DNA of 64,000 nt from Clitoria ternatea (Eukaryota; Streptophyta; Magnoliopsida; Fabales; Fabaceae): positions 151,036,501 to 151,100,500 of the forward strand of contig CM075670.1 of assembly GCA_037962975.1 (NCBI GenBank). The letters run 5' to 3'. The notes under the pieces are model-generated. The model made no database searches and had not been told where the DNA came from. It saw only the letters and a list, made by a program, of their open reading frames with translations. Of the stretch, positions 33,614 through 45,974 are shown in pieces; the first letter of the stretch is position 1, and every line of letters begins with the position of its first letter. A program made the translations under genes and the position numbers.

Positions 33614-36600
33614 TGAGACGACCCCGGAAATAGGGGTAAATTTTTCATGATTTAAGATCAATAATTAATCAAATAATTAGAGTGGTGAAGATTTTAATTC
33701 AACACCCCGGATCAATGAAAAACCTCTCTCATATATGAAGATATGAGAGGGTAAATTAAAAATGAGTTTTATGAGAAAATTCTAGTTGAAAACAGCGGAA
33801 GAATTAATTAAATTGATGTTGCATGATTGAATTTAAAGATAAGGATTTCATGAGGTTCAAGGATTTATAATACATCCAAAGTACCCTCGAGATGATGCAA
33901 GAAAAAGATTTGTTGCAAGAGAAATAAAAATGAATTGGAACAAGACAAATGGGGGCATCAGAATGCCACTCGCTTGAGCGAGCTCATGTGATGACGCTTG
34001 AGCGAGGCCAGGAAAATGTTAAGCGAGGAAAAGAATGAGCATCAGGGGGGTCCTCTCGCTTGAGCGAGCCCCATCTCGCTTGAGCAAGATCCAAAGACCA
34101 CACCTGGGCGAACCAGTGAGACGCTTGAGCGAGAGAGAAGATTTTCCTCAGGAGCCAATCTCGCTTGAGCGATTTCCATCTCGCTTGAGCGAGTTCCATC
34201 TCGCTTGAGCGAGAATGTTCCAGTAGCATTAGGGACTCACTGCCTAATTTTTGCTTGAGCGAGGCAAGGTTCACCTGGGTGAAAATCGTCCAGTGTCCAT
34301 TTCCCTTCCTCTCGCTTGAGCGATTCCCAAGCCATAACCATTTCACCTGAGCAAAAATTGTCCAGTGTCTAACCATGAATTCCAGACAAATCTCACTTGG
34401 GAGAGGACTCCATTCGCTTAAGCGAATTTTGGATAGTGGCCAAACCACTAATACAAGAGGATCTCACTTGAGCGAGATTCTCACTCGCTTGAGCGAGTTT
34501 TGCAGGACATGCGTAAGAGACAAAAATTCACACAACTTAACATATAAATTTTCATCCCATAACATTCTAACCTATCCTAAGGCTTTAAATACACTCCATC
34601 ATGCATTTATAAGTTCATCCAATGCTTTTTACACATCAAGGACAATTCTTATTCATTTAATGCATAGGATTCAAACCATTTTCTCATAACTCCATGGAAT
34701 GCTATAAATTGTAAAATACATCATTCATTCATAACTTTCACCATTGTTTAGCATCATGCATTCATGAAAATTTTCATCGACAAGCATCATAATTCATCTT
34801 CATACATACATCATTTGGGTCATTAATGAAAATTGGCCATACACTCCAAGGTCCAATTTTCCTACATGACCCTCAAAATCACCATCTACAATCTAGATAA
34901 CAAAATGAGCATACATATACACTATATGCTATACAAAAATCTAGATTTTGCCAACCAAGGCACTTCCTATACATCTATTTACCTCCTCAATAAATATCTA
35001 GATTTTTCCAGCCAAGGAACTTCCAAATATCTACTCTTCCCATAAGTGCCCTGCATCACAAGTCTAAAAGTGGACAACATGGGAGAGTGAGTCATACATT
35101 CCAAAAGAATGAATATGAATACATATGCATCAAAAACATGTATACTTTGCATACACATATCATTCACCATCCTATTCATCATCATAATACCATCATACAT
35201 ACATTACAAGTGACATTACAATTTAGACAAAGTATACAAGCATATACATAATCAAGTTCCTCAACAATTGGACTATTACACAAATTATTATTTGGTATTC
35301 ATATCTTTCATGTTGTCTTAGTATATTATCTCATCCTCATGACATCCATTATCATATCTCATCACCTTTGGCATACTTCCTTGCTATATGCAAATGCTCT
35401 TAAGCTAATGCATATGCATAATAGAATATTTCAACACTTGCAGATCTAACTGTGGGAATATAAACACCAATTGTGGGACTCAAGTATGATCATCTAACCA
35501 TACCCCTACTATAGTAGTAAAATGTGTACACTTATTCTTAATTTGCATGCATTTCACCATATATTTTACTGGTACCAAACCGCATCGCCCATCTTGCAAC
35601 ACCTAGCCATTTTCACCATGACCGCGATATATAACATATTCGACATATGGTGTTGCGGGCCGGCCAGATCTCAAATCATTGCAGCTGTAATCCCAAGGAC
35701 CACTGGGGTCACCTGCTCATCAAGAGCCACCCCCCACAAGGGTCAGCCACATGTAGCTCCCCGTAGCAATACATGGGCTGCTTCGTGACTCACATACCAA
35801 GTCATAAGGGAAAAATAAAATTGCTCATGCACCGAGCCACCCTCCCACTGGGTCGGCCGAGGGAACTCCCCTACTATTCCAACAACAACAGCTATGCAGT
35901 ATGCCATAGATGCAAATGCCAATCATATGTATTTCTCACTCTATGCATCCTATACATGTCACTCAAGAAACATCATCACCAACAACACCACAAGATTTTT
36001 AGTAGATTTATTATTGTTAGTTATTCTTATTAGTTTAAACTTTTGTGTGGCATTTTTCGATAGTTCTCAATCAAACATCATCAACATTTATTATACACTC
36101 ATGGTGGACATGTGTATAACCATATAATATCGAATAATTCACACCACCATACAATACACCATGATTATTCTAAATGCATCAAAGCATGTTGCCAAAACAT
36201 ATTAACAACATCATGTATAACAATACAATTCTCTGTAACACACTAAGCAAGGCAAGCATGCATATCAACACATATGGCAATCAAATACCATTCAAATTCA
36301 TGCATTTAGAACATAAGACTCCTCTCCTACCTCAAAAGAAGAATTCCGATTGCTACAACGCACCCGCCTCGTCATTCAGAATGGATCCTACATAATCATA
36401 CATGTAAAATCCTAATTAATCAACCATTCAAGATACAATTCAACTCTATTTATTCATAATTATATCTATAATTTCATAACATGTATAAAACATGTTATAG
36501 ACACTTCTTTCATTTTTTGTTAGGCTTCGGGAATTCCTTCCCATTAAGCTACATTTATTAGATTCAAGGGCTACCAACAACATTAGCCCAAACCTTCTCA

Positions 36601-37541
36601 AAATGTCTCACCAACCAATACCTACACTCAATGGCTTGCATTTGCTCTCAAATACACTATTCCACCAATGTTTATAACTTTCCCCTAATTCTTAGGGTTA
36701 GGGCTTTCACCAAACCCATCACCATTCATAAATGATCATTAATCCTCCTCACCTTCCAACCATAAATATATCTACCCCATTAATATCATTTAAAGATTGC
36801 ATTTATGACACCCACCTTAGGGTTTACATATTAAATACTTCCATTTAAACTCCCCACATGAATGCATTGCTCTCCCAAGGCACAATGACCCATACCCATA
36901 GATGTAAACAAAACAAAAGTGGTGAAGATAGCTTTCCACACCGAAAACGAAAATGGGTACCAATAGGGTGAGAGAGCTGTGAAAATGGAAGGGAAAAAGG
37001 AGAAGACTTCAACTTCAATGGCCTCCATCCAAGCTCTAACAAAATGAAATAGAAAGGGAAATGTGTCACCTTTTGACTTAGGGTTTGGAAGAAGAAGAAG
37101 ATAAGAGATTGAAGAAGAAATGAAGAGAAGAAAAATGCATTTGCCAAAGAAGTTCAGCAAACTCACGTGAAAAGGAGGGGAAAATATGGGTTTTGGTCTT
37201 AATTTTAACCATTCATTTAAAGATTCATCGTTTTATGACTAACAGGACCTCAGTTTGGGCTCAATACTTTATCCAAAAATTATTTCGAGTACATATTCAG
37301 ACTCCCAATATTATCCTTAACAGCCTTGACCATTATCTTCCCAATCAGATATACTTGGTCCGACACCTATATTTTAATCGGGTTAGTTTCCAACTTATTC
37401 GGTCCCAATAAATTTCTAATAGTCCCCAAAAATCTTAATTTAATTATTTCCAATATTTTGGGACACTAAATAATCCACATGCAATTGTTCAATATTTATT
37501 TCCTTAATTCAATATCTATTTTAAAATTTTGGGATGTTACA
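33614..37541 (-). mobile_element. G6: solo Tekay-type LTR in X
   Basis: 3928 bp; on the minus strand it starts TGTAACATCCC and ends with the equivalent of the G1 LTR 3' end (ggtaaatttttcat). ATGAT flanks both sides (33609-33613 and 37542-37546), a perfect 5 bp duplication. No PBS, PPT or coding region is included, so it formed by LTR-LTR recombination after insertion. It carries the largest palindrome array in the window. ORFs inside it are translations of the array or leader, not genes. Confidence 0.92.
33969..34498. repeat. CTCGCTTGAGCGAG array in G6
   Basis: Eighteen copies start at 33971, 33995, 34016, 34057, 34077, 34101, 34122, 34162, 34182, 34202, 34252, 34272, 34313, 34344, 34394, 34415, 34465 and 34486. 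Most spacings are 20-21, 40-41 or 50 bp; two are 24 and one is 31. Confidence 0.9.
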
Positions 37542-37546
37542 ATGAT

Positions 37547-38496
37547 GCCATGTTTTCTTTGATTTAGCAAGTTACCATTGTGAGCTTTTGAGCCAAAAAG
37601 GGTGTTCATTTCAAAAATTTTATTTGATTAATTGCCCGTGTTTCCTTCTCTAAGTGAATTAAACATCTTTAGGCACTCTAGAACTTGGCTCTTGACCAAT
37701 TCAAAAGGGTTTGTGAATGCATGCTTGGAATGAAAAAGGCATATACATGATCCATTAGTTGCCCCTTTCTGAGCCATGAAATGTTATGTTATTATTTCAA
37801 AATCCTAAACACATAATGATTTCTGATTTATATGTAGAAGAGGCAAAAAGGTAAGGTAAACTAAATGAGGTTTGAGAAATATTTGAAAAACAAACTCATG
37901 AAAGTTTGGGGTCAACAATGTAAAGAAAAGAAAGAAAAATGGTATTTGTGAGGAAAATAAAGAGTTGAAGTCGAAAAAAAAGTATAGTGAATGAAATCAA
38001 TGGTGAAAATAACTGAATCATACTCATTATAATCTGAATGTGTAAGAGTTATTGAATTGAGACTTGCCCTGTGATATTGCTCTTCTTAGAAATTAAGCCT
38101 TTTGCATTTCCCTTTTCTTGGTTTACATTCTCATGTTATGAATCCCTTGGCCTTGTTACAACCATTTGAAACACCTTTTGACCAATGCATGTTTTCATGA
38201 TAACTATATAGTTTATGGTCAATTGCCAAGCATATGGTAGTTTTTAGGATGCTGTGATCTGAGTTAATTGAAACAACGACACATATACTAAGTAGAAAAT
38301 GAGAAATAGTGCTCTTAATCAAATCTTAGTGAGCATGGTCTGATTGTTGGTTGGGTTCTATTCTAGAATTCTATGCAATCATTCAAAAACACAAAAATAA
38401 AATAAATAAACAGAAGATTCCTCAAGTTTGTTTGGGTCTGATGTTCTTCATTGTTTGTTTGTATGAATACATAATTGCTCAAGGACAAACAATCTT
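37547..38496 (+). other. X tail after G6
   Basis: Continues the X 3' untranslated region from ATGAT. AT-rich with no gene. It ends in tgctcaaggacaaacaatc, the usual Athila lead-in to the PPT. Confidence 0.7.
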
Positions 38497-38512
38497 TTAG
38501 TTTGGGGTATTT
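38497..38512 (+). other. X polypurine-tract region
   Basis: ttagtttggggtattt lies directly before the 3' LTR start TGATAAG at 38513, matching the Athila-type AGTTTGGGG tract. Confidence 0.75.
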
Positions 38513-38672
38513 TGATAAGTGTGCATGTTATTTTATTTTTGAGTGTTTTTAGATGTAGTTTTTGTTTCTTTTTACCCTTATTCCTCCCGATTCCCTTGAT
38601 TTTTAATTTTGTTCTACATAAACTACTCGATTTTCTCTATTTTTGCATGATTATTGATGTTTTAGGTTTATT
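38513..38672 (+). mobile_element. X 3' LTR, first 160 bp
   Basis: tgataagtgtgcatg... matches the 5' LTR from 23114. It ends at the C1 insertion, whose TTATT duplication copy is 38668-38672. Confidence 0.92.
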
Positions 38673-40283
38673 TGTTGACCAAGTGGCCTCAATTACTCAA
38701 GAGGGGGGTGAATTGAGTATTAAAAATTTTACTTGGAATGCTAAATTTAATCACAAATAATAACAATTTTTTCACAAAGCAAATTAACAAGTACTAAGTA
38801 TAAGCCAAATAAATTCACTTAAGAGATAAAGTAATATTCAAATAATAATATCAAATTAATCACAACACAATTTTTAGTACTTAGAAAGATTTGAATTAAT
38901 TCAAGAATATTACTTAAAACAATTTCAACAACGTTAAACGAAATAATTTACAACTCAATAGAATATATACTTAATCCAAATTAATTAGCAATAACAACAG
39001 AGTTAATTAATCTAGTTATAAACACAATAAATTAAGCAAGCAAGTTAAGTGCATAAATTAAATGAGTTTAGGGAAGAGAGATTTGCAAACTGATATATAT
39101 GAGTTCCACCACACCGGTGTATGTCTCGCCTCTAAGTAACCCACTTAGAGGATTTCCACTATTGGAGATTAGAGATACAACTTTGAGCAATCGCGACTTC
39201 CTAGTGTCCCACACTTAAGAACCCAATTCTCACAAGTACAAGGGCACCCCACCCAATCTCTCAATCTCACAATTTTACAAGGTTGAAACCCAACCCACAA
39301 CTCTAGAAATTTTGGTGTTTAGAATACAAGAGTAACTCTCCAATAGAGTGGATATATAAATTCAAGTTCTCTTAAAATGATAACTCTCAAAAATAGGATA
39401 TACAATTTTAGCTCACTCAAAATATTTTTCTCACAAGCTAACTCTCAAAATATTTCTAACAAAAATTGGAACAGAGAGTAAATGCAAAGAAAAAAATGAA
39501 CGTAGGAGGAAAGAAAGAGCAAATAGCTTGCTGTTGTATGTTGAATCCTTCATTTGCTTCTTTAATTTATAGGCGATGAAGGAATGGCTCTTGCAATTAA
39601 AATATTCATCCAAGGTTAGTGCAGCATGGTTCCTTGCAATTTTTTAAGTGCCTTTGACATAGTGCAGCATGGACATAATGGAACAATGAGCGTTTGTTGG
39701 CTTAGTGCGATTCCAGGCTGTTTCACTTTCAACTTCGATTTCAAACTGAATGAATCTATTCATTCTCTAAATGAATTGATTCATTTAGTGTTATCTGTGT
39801 AAAACTTAGCATGTGAATCAATTCAAGGGAAGGAGGAATCAATTCCTATATGTAAAAATTGCAATCCTGGGTGCTTTATCACGTGTGAATCGATTCCTAG
39901 CAGGGGGAATCGATTCCCAAGTGCATGAGTCGATTCCTAGGCTGTTGATCATGTATGAATTGATTCCTCTGCCATGTGAATCGATTCCTAGTGCTGTTCC
40001 TTTGCGTTTTGTTGTGTTTTGGACCCTTTTTGATACTTAATTGCATACGTTTTGTTTCCTTTGATTCTTGGCACTTTTGTATATCATTTTTCACTTAATT
40101 TAGTCCTTTGTGAATACCTTGACTCAAGTCCTTTGTTGTTCATCAATCCTTATGCATTTAACACTTGAATCCTTGACCCGTTTTGTTTGAACTTCATGAT
40201 TCAATTAATCGCTTTGCATAACATCCTTAATATCTCTTCATTGCTTGTGTCATTATCAAAACCTACATCAACATATAAATACA
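38673..40283 (-). mobile_element. C1 3' LTR
   Basis: 1611 bp. Compared with the 5' LTR it lacks about 41 bp near 38730 and one 21 bp palindrome unit near 39936. Over 140 bp by eye it differs from its partner at about 5 positions, mostly C/T. Minus-strand TATAAATT at 39564-39571. Confidence 0.93.
39752..39987. repeat. GAATCGATTC array in C1 3' LTR
   Basis: Nine copies start at 39752, 39773, 39815, 39836, 39887, 39907, 39927, 39957 and 39978. Spacings are 21, 42, 21, 51, 20, 20, 30 and 21 bp. Confidence 0.9.
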
Positions 40284-40284
40284 T

Positions 40285-40733
40285 TCTCCCCCTTTTTGAT
40301 AATGACAACAAATGTTCATCTATTAGGATGTTAGTTTCATAACAGTTCATATACATGGCATAAATGACTCCCCCTTTCACATATGATTTGATACTACATG
40401 TTATATATATGTCATACATATATTTGAATACCACTTTGTCATTTACACATGTAATTGGATATCACTTGTTGTAAAGGCTCCCCCTTAATCATGCAATTTT
40501 AACAAGGATAGATAAAGATGTTAACCTCCCCTTTTATTATTCAATAGATACCATTATAACATCATGATATTCTCTCCCCCGTTGTAAGATACTTTATGCC
40601 ACTTAGAATGTATATATTTATTTTCTCCCCTTTTGGCATCATCAAAAACATTTAAGAATATATACCACTTTAAGACAGATACATTTTATAGTGAAGCAAG
40701 ATACCAATTGTATATAAAACTCCCCCTAAAAAA
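40285..40733 (-). other. C1 polypurine tract and six upstream PPT-like tracts
   Basis: The primary PPT lies at 40285-40297, next to the LTR (minus strand aaaaaGGGGGAGA). Further G-rich purine tracts are at 40368-40378, 40478-40486, 40525-40535, 40571-40580, 40625-40634 and 40720-40733. Multiple PPTs before the 3' LTR are a described Sirevirus trait. Confidence 0.8.
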
Positions 40734-41229
40734 TGCAATATATATCACAGAGTAATTCAAAGCATGTAAGCAACCATAATGATTTTTCTCCATCTTTAGG
40801 ATAAGCAAAGTGTCATGGGAATTTTGTAAAAGTTTATATAAGGATTAAAATTTTGTTATTTGCCAATGATCTTGTTGCACAAAAAAGTCAAGAAAATCAA
40901 AGGTCATTTGACATTTTGTATTTGAGATCTATGTGGTGCATAGGAGATTATCTTGTGTCAAAAACATGTTTTAATTAAATAGATGCTACCTGGGAACTCA
41001 ATAAAACAAGAGATTTATGGAGCATTAACATGATTTTTGATAATGTGATTGGCTTTTCAATGAAAAGATTTAACCATATTATGACAAAGTAAGTCACTAC
41101 ATTTAAAGAAATAAGAATTTTTATGAAAGAGATAAGTAAAAATATTTAAGTTAAGGATTTGCAAAACTATGTTCAAAGAGTAAGAAAATATGATAAAAAT
41201 CAATTAAACAATTTCCAAAATTCCTAATT
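40734..41229 (-). other. C1 3' untranslated stretch
   Basis: AT-rich and non-coding, between the end of RNase H and the PPT cluster. I see no third ORF in it. Confidence 0.6.
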
Positions 41230-42960
41230 CCCTTCTAATATTTATAAATTGTTCTTTCGGAAGGGGTTTAGTAAAAATATCCGCCAATTGTTTTGAAGTT
41301 TCAACATATTCAAGAACACAATCTCCTTTCATAACATGGTCTCTTATAAAATGGTGTCTTATTTCAATATGTTTAGTCTAGAGTGCATGACAGGAGTTTT
41401 GGATATATTTATGGTGCTAGTGTTATCACATTTAATAGGCACTTTGTTTAAAACAACACCAAAGTCAAGAAGTTGTTGTCTCATCCAAAGAATTTGAGCA
41501 CAATAACTGCCAGCTGCTACATATTCTGCCTCAGCTGTCGATAGAGCAACACTTACTTGTTTCTTGCTATGCCAAGAAACAAGGGACTACCAAGTAAATG
41601 ACATGTGCCACTAGTACTCTTTCTATCAAGTTTACAACCAGCATAGTCAGAATCAGAATATCCTATGAGAATACATTCAACGCCTTTGGGATACCATAAA
41701 CCAATATTTTGAGTACCCACAAGATATTTCAAAATTCTTTTTACGGTAGTAAGATGTGATTATTTAGGACATGCTTGATATCTGGCACACATACATACAG
41801 CAAACATAATATCGGGTCTACTAGCTGTTAAGTAAAGTAAGGAGCCTATCATACCTTGGTATTTAGTTATTTCAACGTCCTTACCCTTCTCATCTTTGTC
41901 TAAGTAGCAAGATGTGCTTATGGGTGTAGCTATTTTGTTTGCCTTGTCCATTTCAAATCTTTTGAGTAGTTCTTTGCAATATTTTGTTTGACTAATAATA
42001 CCTTTATTTGTTTGTTTGATTTGTAATCCAAGGAAGAAGGTGAGTTCTCCCATCATGGACATTTCAAATTCATCTTGCATAATCTTGGCAAACTCTTGAC
42101 AAAGAATTTCATTAGTAGCACCAAATATTATGTCATTAACATAAACATATACCAAAAGAATGTCATCATTTTTAAGTTTTATAAACAGTGTAGTATCAAC
42201 CTTTCCTCTTTCAAAATTATTTTCTAAAAGAAATTTACTAAGTCTTTCATACTAAGCTCTTGGAGCTTGTTTCAAACCATATAAAGCTTTTCTCAATTTA
42301 AAAACATGGTTTGGAAATTTATGATTTTCAAAATCGGGAGGTTGATCTACATAAATTTCTTCTTGAATATAGCCATTTAGAAAAGCACTTTTGACATCCA
42401 TTTAATAAAGCTTAAAATCCATACAACAAGCAAAAGCTAACAATAATCTTATGGCTTCTAACCTAGCTACGGGAGCATACATTTCTTCTTAGTCTATTCC
42501 CTCTTCTTGATTATATCCTTTAGCAACTAATCTAGCTTTATTTCTTGTTATTATTCCATTTTCATCTAGCTTGTTTCTAAAAACCCATTTGGTGCCTATT
42601 ATTAGATGGTCATTGGGTCTTGGCACAAGTTCCCAAACTTCACTTCTTTCAAATTGATTCAATTCTTCTTGCATGGCCAACATCCAATATTCATCAATAA
42701 TAGCTTCATTGATATTTTTGGGTTCTATTTGTGATACAAAGGCTAAGTGATTGCATGCATTTCTAATAGCGTTTCGAGTAGTTACACCTTTTGTTATTTC
42801 ACCTATGATATTCTCCAAGGGGTGATTCTTTACGGTGATCCACTCCTTTTGTTGAGGTTCATTATTTTGTGTTGTGTCTCCTTTATTTTTGTTTTCTTCT
42901 TTATCTTCCAAGTTCATTTCTTAGAAGGTACCTACAAGATCATCAATTTTCTTTCTCGGA
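41230..42960 (-). pseudogene. C1 reverse transcriptase and RNase H
   Basis: The 143-residue frame 42489-42917 contains EEYWM-like spacer sequence and TKWVFRNKLDENGIITRNKA. The palm continues with [20 protein letters not shown] (first catalytic Asp kept). The YVDD box reads YVYVNDIIFGATN, so its first Asp has become Asn. The frame 41760-42155 runs through GELTFFLGLQIKQ and GMIGSLLYLTASRPDIMFAV. RNase H (SDSDYAGCKLDRKSTSG) then decays through several stops to [11 protein letters not shown] near 41280. Inactive by motif loss and stops. Confidence 0.88.
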
Positions 42961-43863
42961 GGATTTTGGTTAAGTTCATCAAATTTGACGTGTATAGACT
43001 CTTCAATTGTACAAGTTTATTTGTTAAAGAGTCGATAAGCTTTACTAGTAGATGAATAACCTAAGAATATTGCCTCATCAGATTTTGCATCGAATTTACC
43101 GAGATTATCCTTTCCATTGTTTAAAACAAAGCATTTGCATCCAAACATATGAAAATAAGAAATATTTTTTTTATTTCTTTATAAATCTCATAGGGGGTTT
43201 TCTTTAATATAGGTCTTATCAAACATCGGTTCATAACATGGCAAGCGGTATTTACTGCATCGGCCCAAAAATGTTTCACAATATTACTTTTATTCAACAT
43301 AGTTCTTGGAAGCTCCGCTAAAGATCAATTTTTCCTTTTAACAACTCCATTTTGTTGCAGACTTCTTGGAGCCAAAAAATTATATTCAATGCCAAATTTT
43401 TTGCAAAACTTTTCAAAAGATTAATTTTCGAATTCTCCCCCATGATCCAGTCGAATGGATGTTATTTTTAATTTTTGTTCATTTTGGATAATCTTGGCAA
43501 GTTTCTTTAATGCATGATATGCTTCATGTTTATGAGTAAGAAACAAAGTCCATGTGTACCTAGAATAATCATCCACAATCACAAGACCATAATAGTTTCC
43601 ACCAAAACTTTTAATTTTTGAAAGTCCAAATAAATCCATATGTAAAAGCTGTAAAGGTCTATTTGTTGAAAAAAAAAATTTCGCTTGAAAAGAAACCTTT
43701 ACTTGTTTTCCCTTTTCTCATGTGTCACAAAATTTATTTTCAAATTTCAATTTTGGTAAACCGATTACTAAGTCTTTCAAAACAAATTTGTTTAAATGGT
43801 CTACATGAATGTGAGTAATTCTTCTATGCCATAGCCATGATTTATCCTCTTTAGATATGAAGC
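42961..43863 (-). pseudogene. C1 integrase
   Basis: A pre-integrase segment with the H..H pair (LWHRRITHIHVDHL) leads to a clean 72-residue core piece (43421-43639): MDLFGLSKIKSFGGNYYGLV, the first Asp in VDDYSRYTW, and the second in RLDHGGEFEN. The expected Glu of the third motif is Lys: the frame reads QQNGVVKRKN (codon at 43337-43339). A stop follows directly. The downstream part (DAVNTACHVMNRCL) is readable to about 43190, then frames shift. Confidence 0.87.
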
Positions 43864-43864
43864 A

Positions 43865-44250
43865 TTACACATCATTTGAAGCAAGACAATCAAGATTAAT
43901 CATATAAATATTATCAACTCTTTGACCAACGAATTTTATTTCTTTGTTTAGCTTATTTTCAATTATACAATAGTTTGATTCGAAAATAATTTTATAGCAC
44001 TTATCATATAATTGACTAATGCTAAGCAAGTTATGTTTAAGTCCCTCAACATATAATACATCATTTATAGAAGTTGAAGAATTTTTACCAACATTTCCGA
44101 TTCCTAGTATTCTTCCCTTCGTGTTGTCTCCATATGTAACGAATCCTTTATTTTGTGGAGTAAATGATATAAACTTACTTTTGTCTCCCGTCATGTGTTT
44201 TGAACACCCACTATCCAAATACCAATGGGTGTTACTTGCTTTAAAGCATA
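43865..44250 (-). pseudogene. C1 aspartic protease
   Basis: Clean frame 43865-44218 with catalytic DSGCSKHMTGDKSKF, then GKNSSTSINDVLYVEGLKHN and LLSISQLYDK, the copia protease pattern. It is in the same frame as gag, separated by stops between about 44264 and 44218. Confidence 0.88.
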
Positions 44251-45920
44251 CCTACAAAACATGTCAAGTTAGAGAACTTGGTACCCATTTTATGTTGGGT
44301 CCTTGTAGGTTAGTTTGAGGTAATGTTCCTTTAGGAACCCATACTTTTCTCACAATCTTTGGCCCTAATTTTCTAACATTACAATTAGATGCACTATGTC
44401 CTTTAAAACCACAATGATTACATTTCATGAAAGGTGATGCAGTTTTACAAGGTGGTATAAAGAAATTTTTATAACTCTTTTGTTTCTTATAGGCATTAAA
44501 ACCTAATCCAGTTTTATCAAACATGCAACATTGTTTTCCAAGTAAAACATTTAAGTTGTCTCTACCATTTGTAAATTTTTCTGTAGTTCTACTCAAGTCT
44601 AAAACCTTAGTTTCTAGCATGTCACATTTCTTAGCAAATTCACAAGGTTTAGTCTTAGAGCATGCTTGAACATTTACTATTTCTTTTTTCAAAGATTCAT
44701 TTTCTTTACCAAGTTCTATAAGATGCATTTCTAGAGTATCAATGGCTAATCTTGATAACTTATTCTTATTAGAAACTTCTATAAATTTATCATACAATTC
44801 TTCAAGAGTATCAAGTAGTTCTTCCTTATCTAAGTCATGAAAATTTACCTCATCGTCTTCATCTTGGTGGTTGGCCATGAGGCAGAGATTTGCTTCTTCA
44901 TTTTCCGATTCGTCCGAGCTACTTATCTTATTTTCATCCCAAGTGATATATGCTCTTCTCCTCTCTTTTCTTTCTTTGTTTTTCTTCTCAAGGTTTGGAT
45001 AATCTATCTTGAATTGTCCTTCCTTTCCACATTCAAAACAAGTAGGTGAGGAAGAGTTTTCTTTAAGAATATGTTTCTTACCTTGAGATTTGAAATTCCT
45101 TTGGAAGCGTTTGCTTTTCATAAGTTTCCAAAGCACTTCATGAATATGCCTAACTCTTTGTCCTCATCAAAATCATTCTCACATTCATCTTCAACAATTG
45201 AGGTGGCTTTGAGAGCTAGCCCTTTCTTCTTTGAGGCTTTTTCTTCTTCCTCGGCATGCTTCAAATCTTTAAACTCTTGTTCTTGTTCTTGTAACTTACC
45301 AAACAATGTGGCAAGGGACATATCATTTATATTGGGAGATTGCTTGATGGCAGTTACAAGAGGTTGCCATTCCCTAGTAAGACTTTTTAGAACTTTATGG
45401 ATAAGTTCTTTGTTAGTGTAAGATTTACCAAGAGTAATAAGATGATTAATAATCAAAGTAAATCTCTTTTGAAGTTCTAAAATAGATTCATTGGAATTCA
45501 TTCTAAAACTTTCATATTGACTAGTTAAAGTATTAATCTTAGAGTCCTTAACATCGCTAGTTCCCTCATGAGTTATTTGAAGGGTATCCCACATATCCTT
45601 AGCAGATTTACATGTAACTACTCTAAAGAACTCATCGGGACCTAAGGCTAAAGTGATAAGATTTTTTGCTTTGTAATTATACTATACTTTCTTTCTTCCT
45701 CACTCGTCCAATCATCCATAGGTTTTTTTATTTGTTTATTATTAACAATGTGCATAGGTATAAAAGGACCATTTTCAATAGTATCCCATACTTTCAAATC
45801 AATTGATTACATAAAAATTTTCATCCTTTCTTTCCAAAAAACATAATCTTCACCATTGAAAATGGGAGGTCTATTTGTGGCACCACCCTCAGGAAAAAGG
45901 TTTGGAGAATTTGAGGCCAT
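44251..45920 (-). pseudogene. C1 gag with two zinc-knuckle motifs
   Basis: Starts MASNSPNLFPEGGATNRPPI at 45920, a typical Sirevirus-like gag start, 43 bp from the PBS. The UBN2 region (45118-45594) reads MWDTLQITHEGTSDVKDSKI. After a frameshift near 45130 a 290-residue frame carries a first knuckle with His and last Cys lost (CFECGKEGQFKIDYP), an acidic stretch, a probable coiled coil (44650-44850) and an intact second knuckle CNHCGFKGHSASNC. One stop lies near 45810. Two knuckles around a coiled coil is normal for this group. Confidence 0.87.
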
Positions 45921-45962
45921 TTGTTCTCCTGAAGCTGTTAAGCTTGATCTACCAAGAGTTAA

Positions 45963-45974
45963 GCTCTGATACCA
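45963..45974 (-). other. C1 primer-binding site (initiator Met tRNA)
   Basis: The plus strand reads gctctgatacca; the minus strand TGGTATCAGAGC starts 2 bp from the LTR. Confidence 0.95.

Noticed and set aside
33984..34448. 154-codon minus-strand ORF
   Set aside because: It is the translation of the CTCGCTTGAGCGAG array in solo LTR G6 (repeating LAQA/SLKR words), not a protein gene.
33969..34498. Regular short repeats with similar spacers, CRISPR-like at first sight
   Set aside because: Repeats are 12-14 bp, imperfect and palindromic, spacers vary from 6 to 36 bp, and the array lies in a plant LTR with target duplications. No cas genes.
36831..37166. 110-codon minus-strand ORF with hydrophobic segments
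   Set aside because: It lies in the leader of LTR G6, is matched by an overlapping ORF in another frame, and reflects T-rich sequence.
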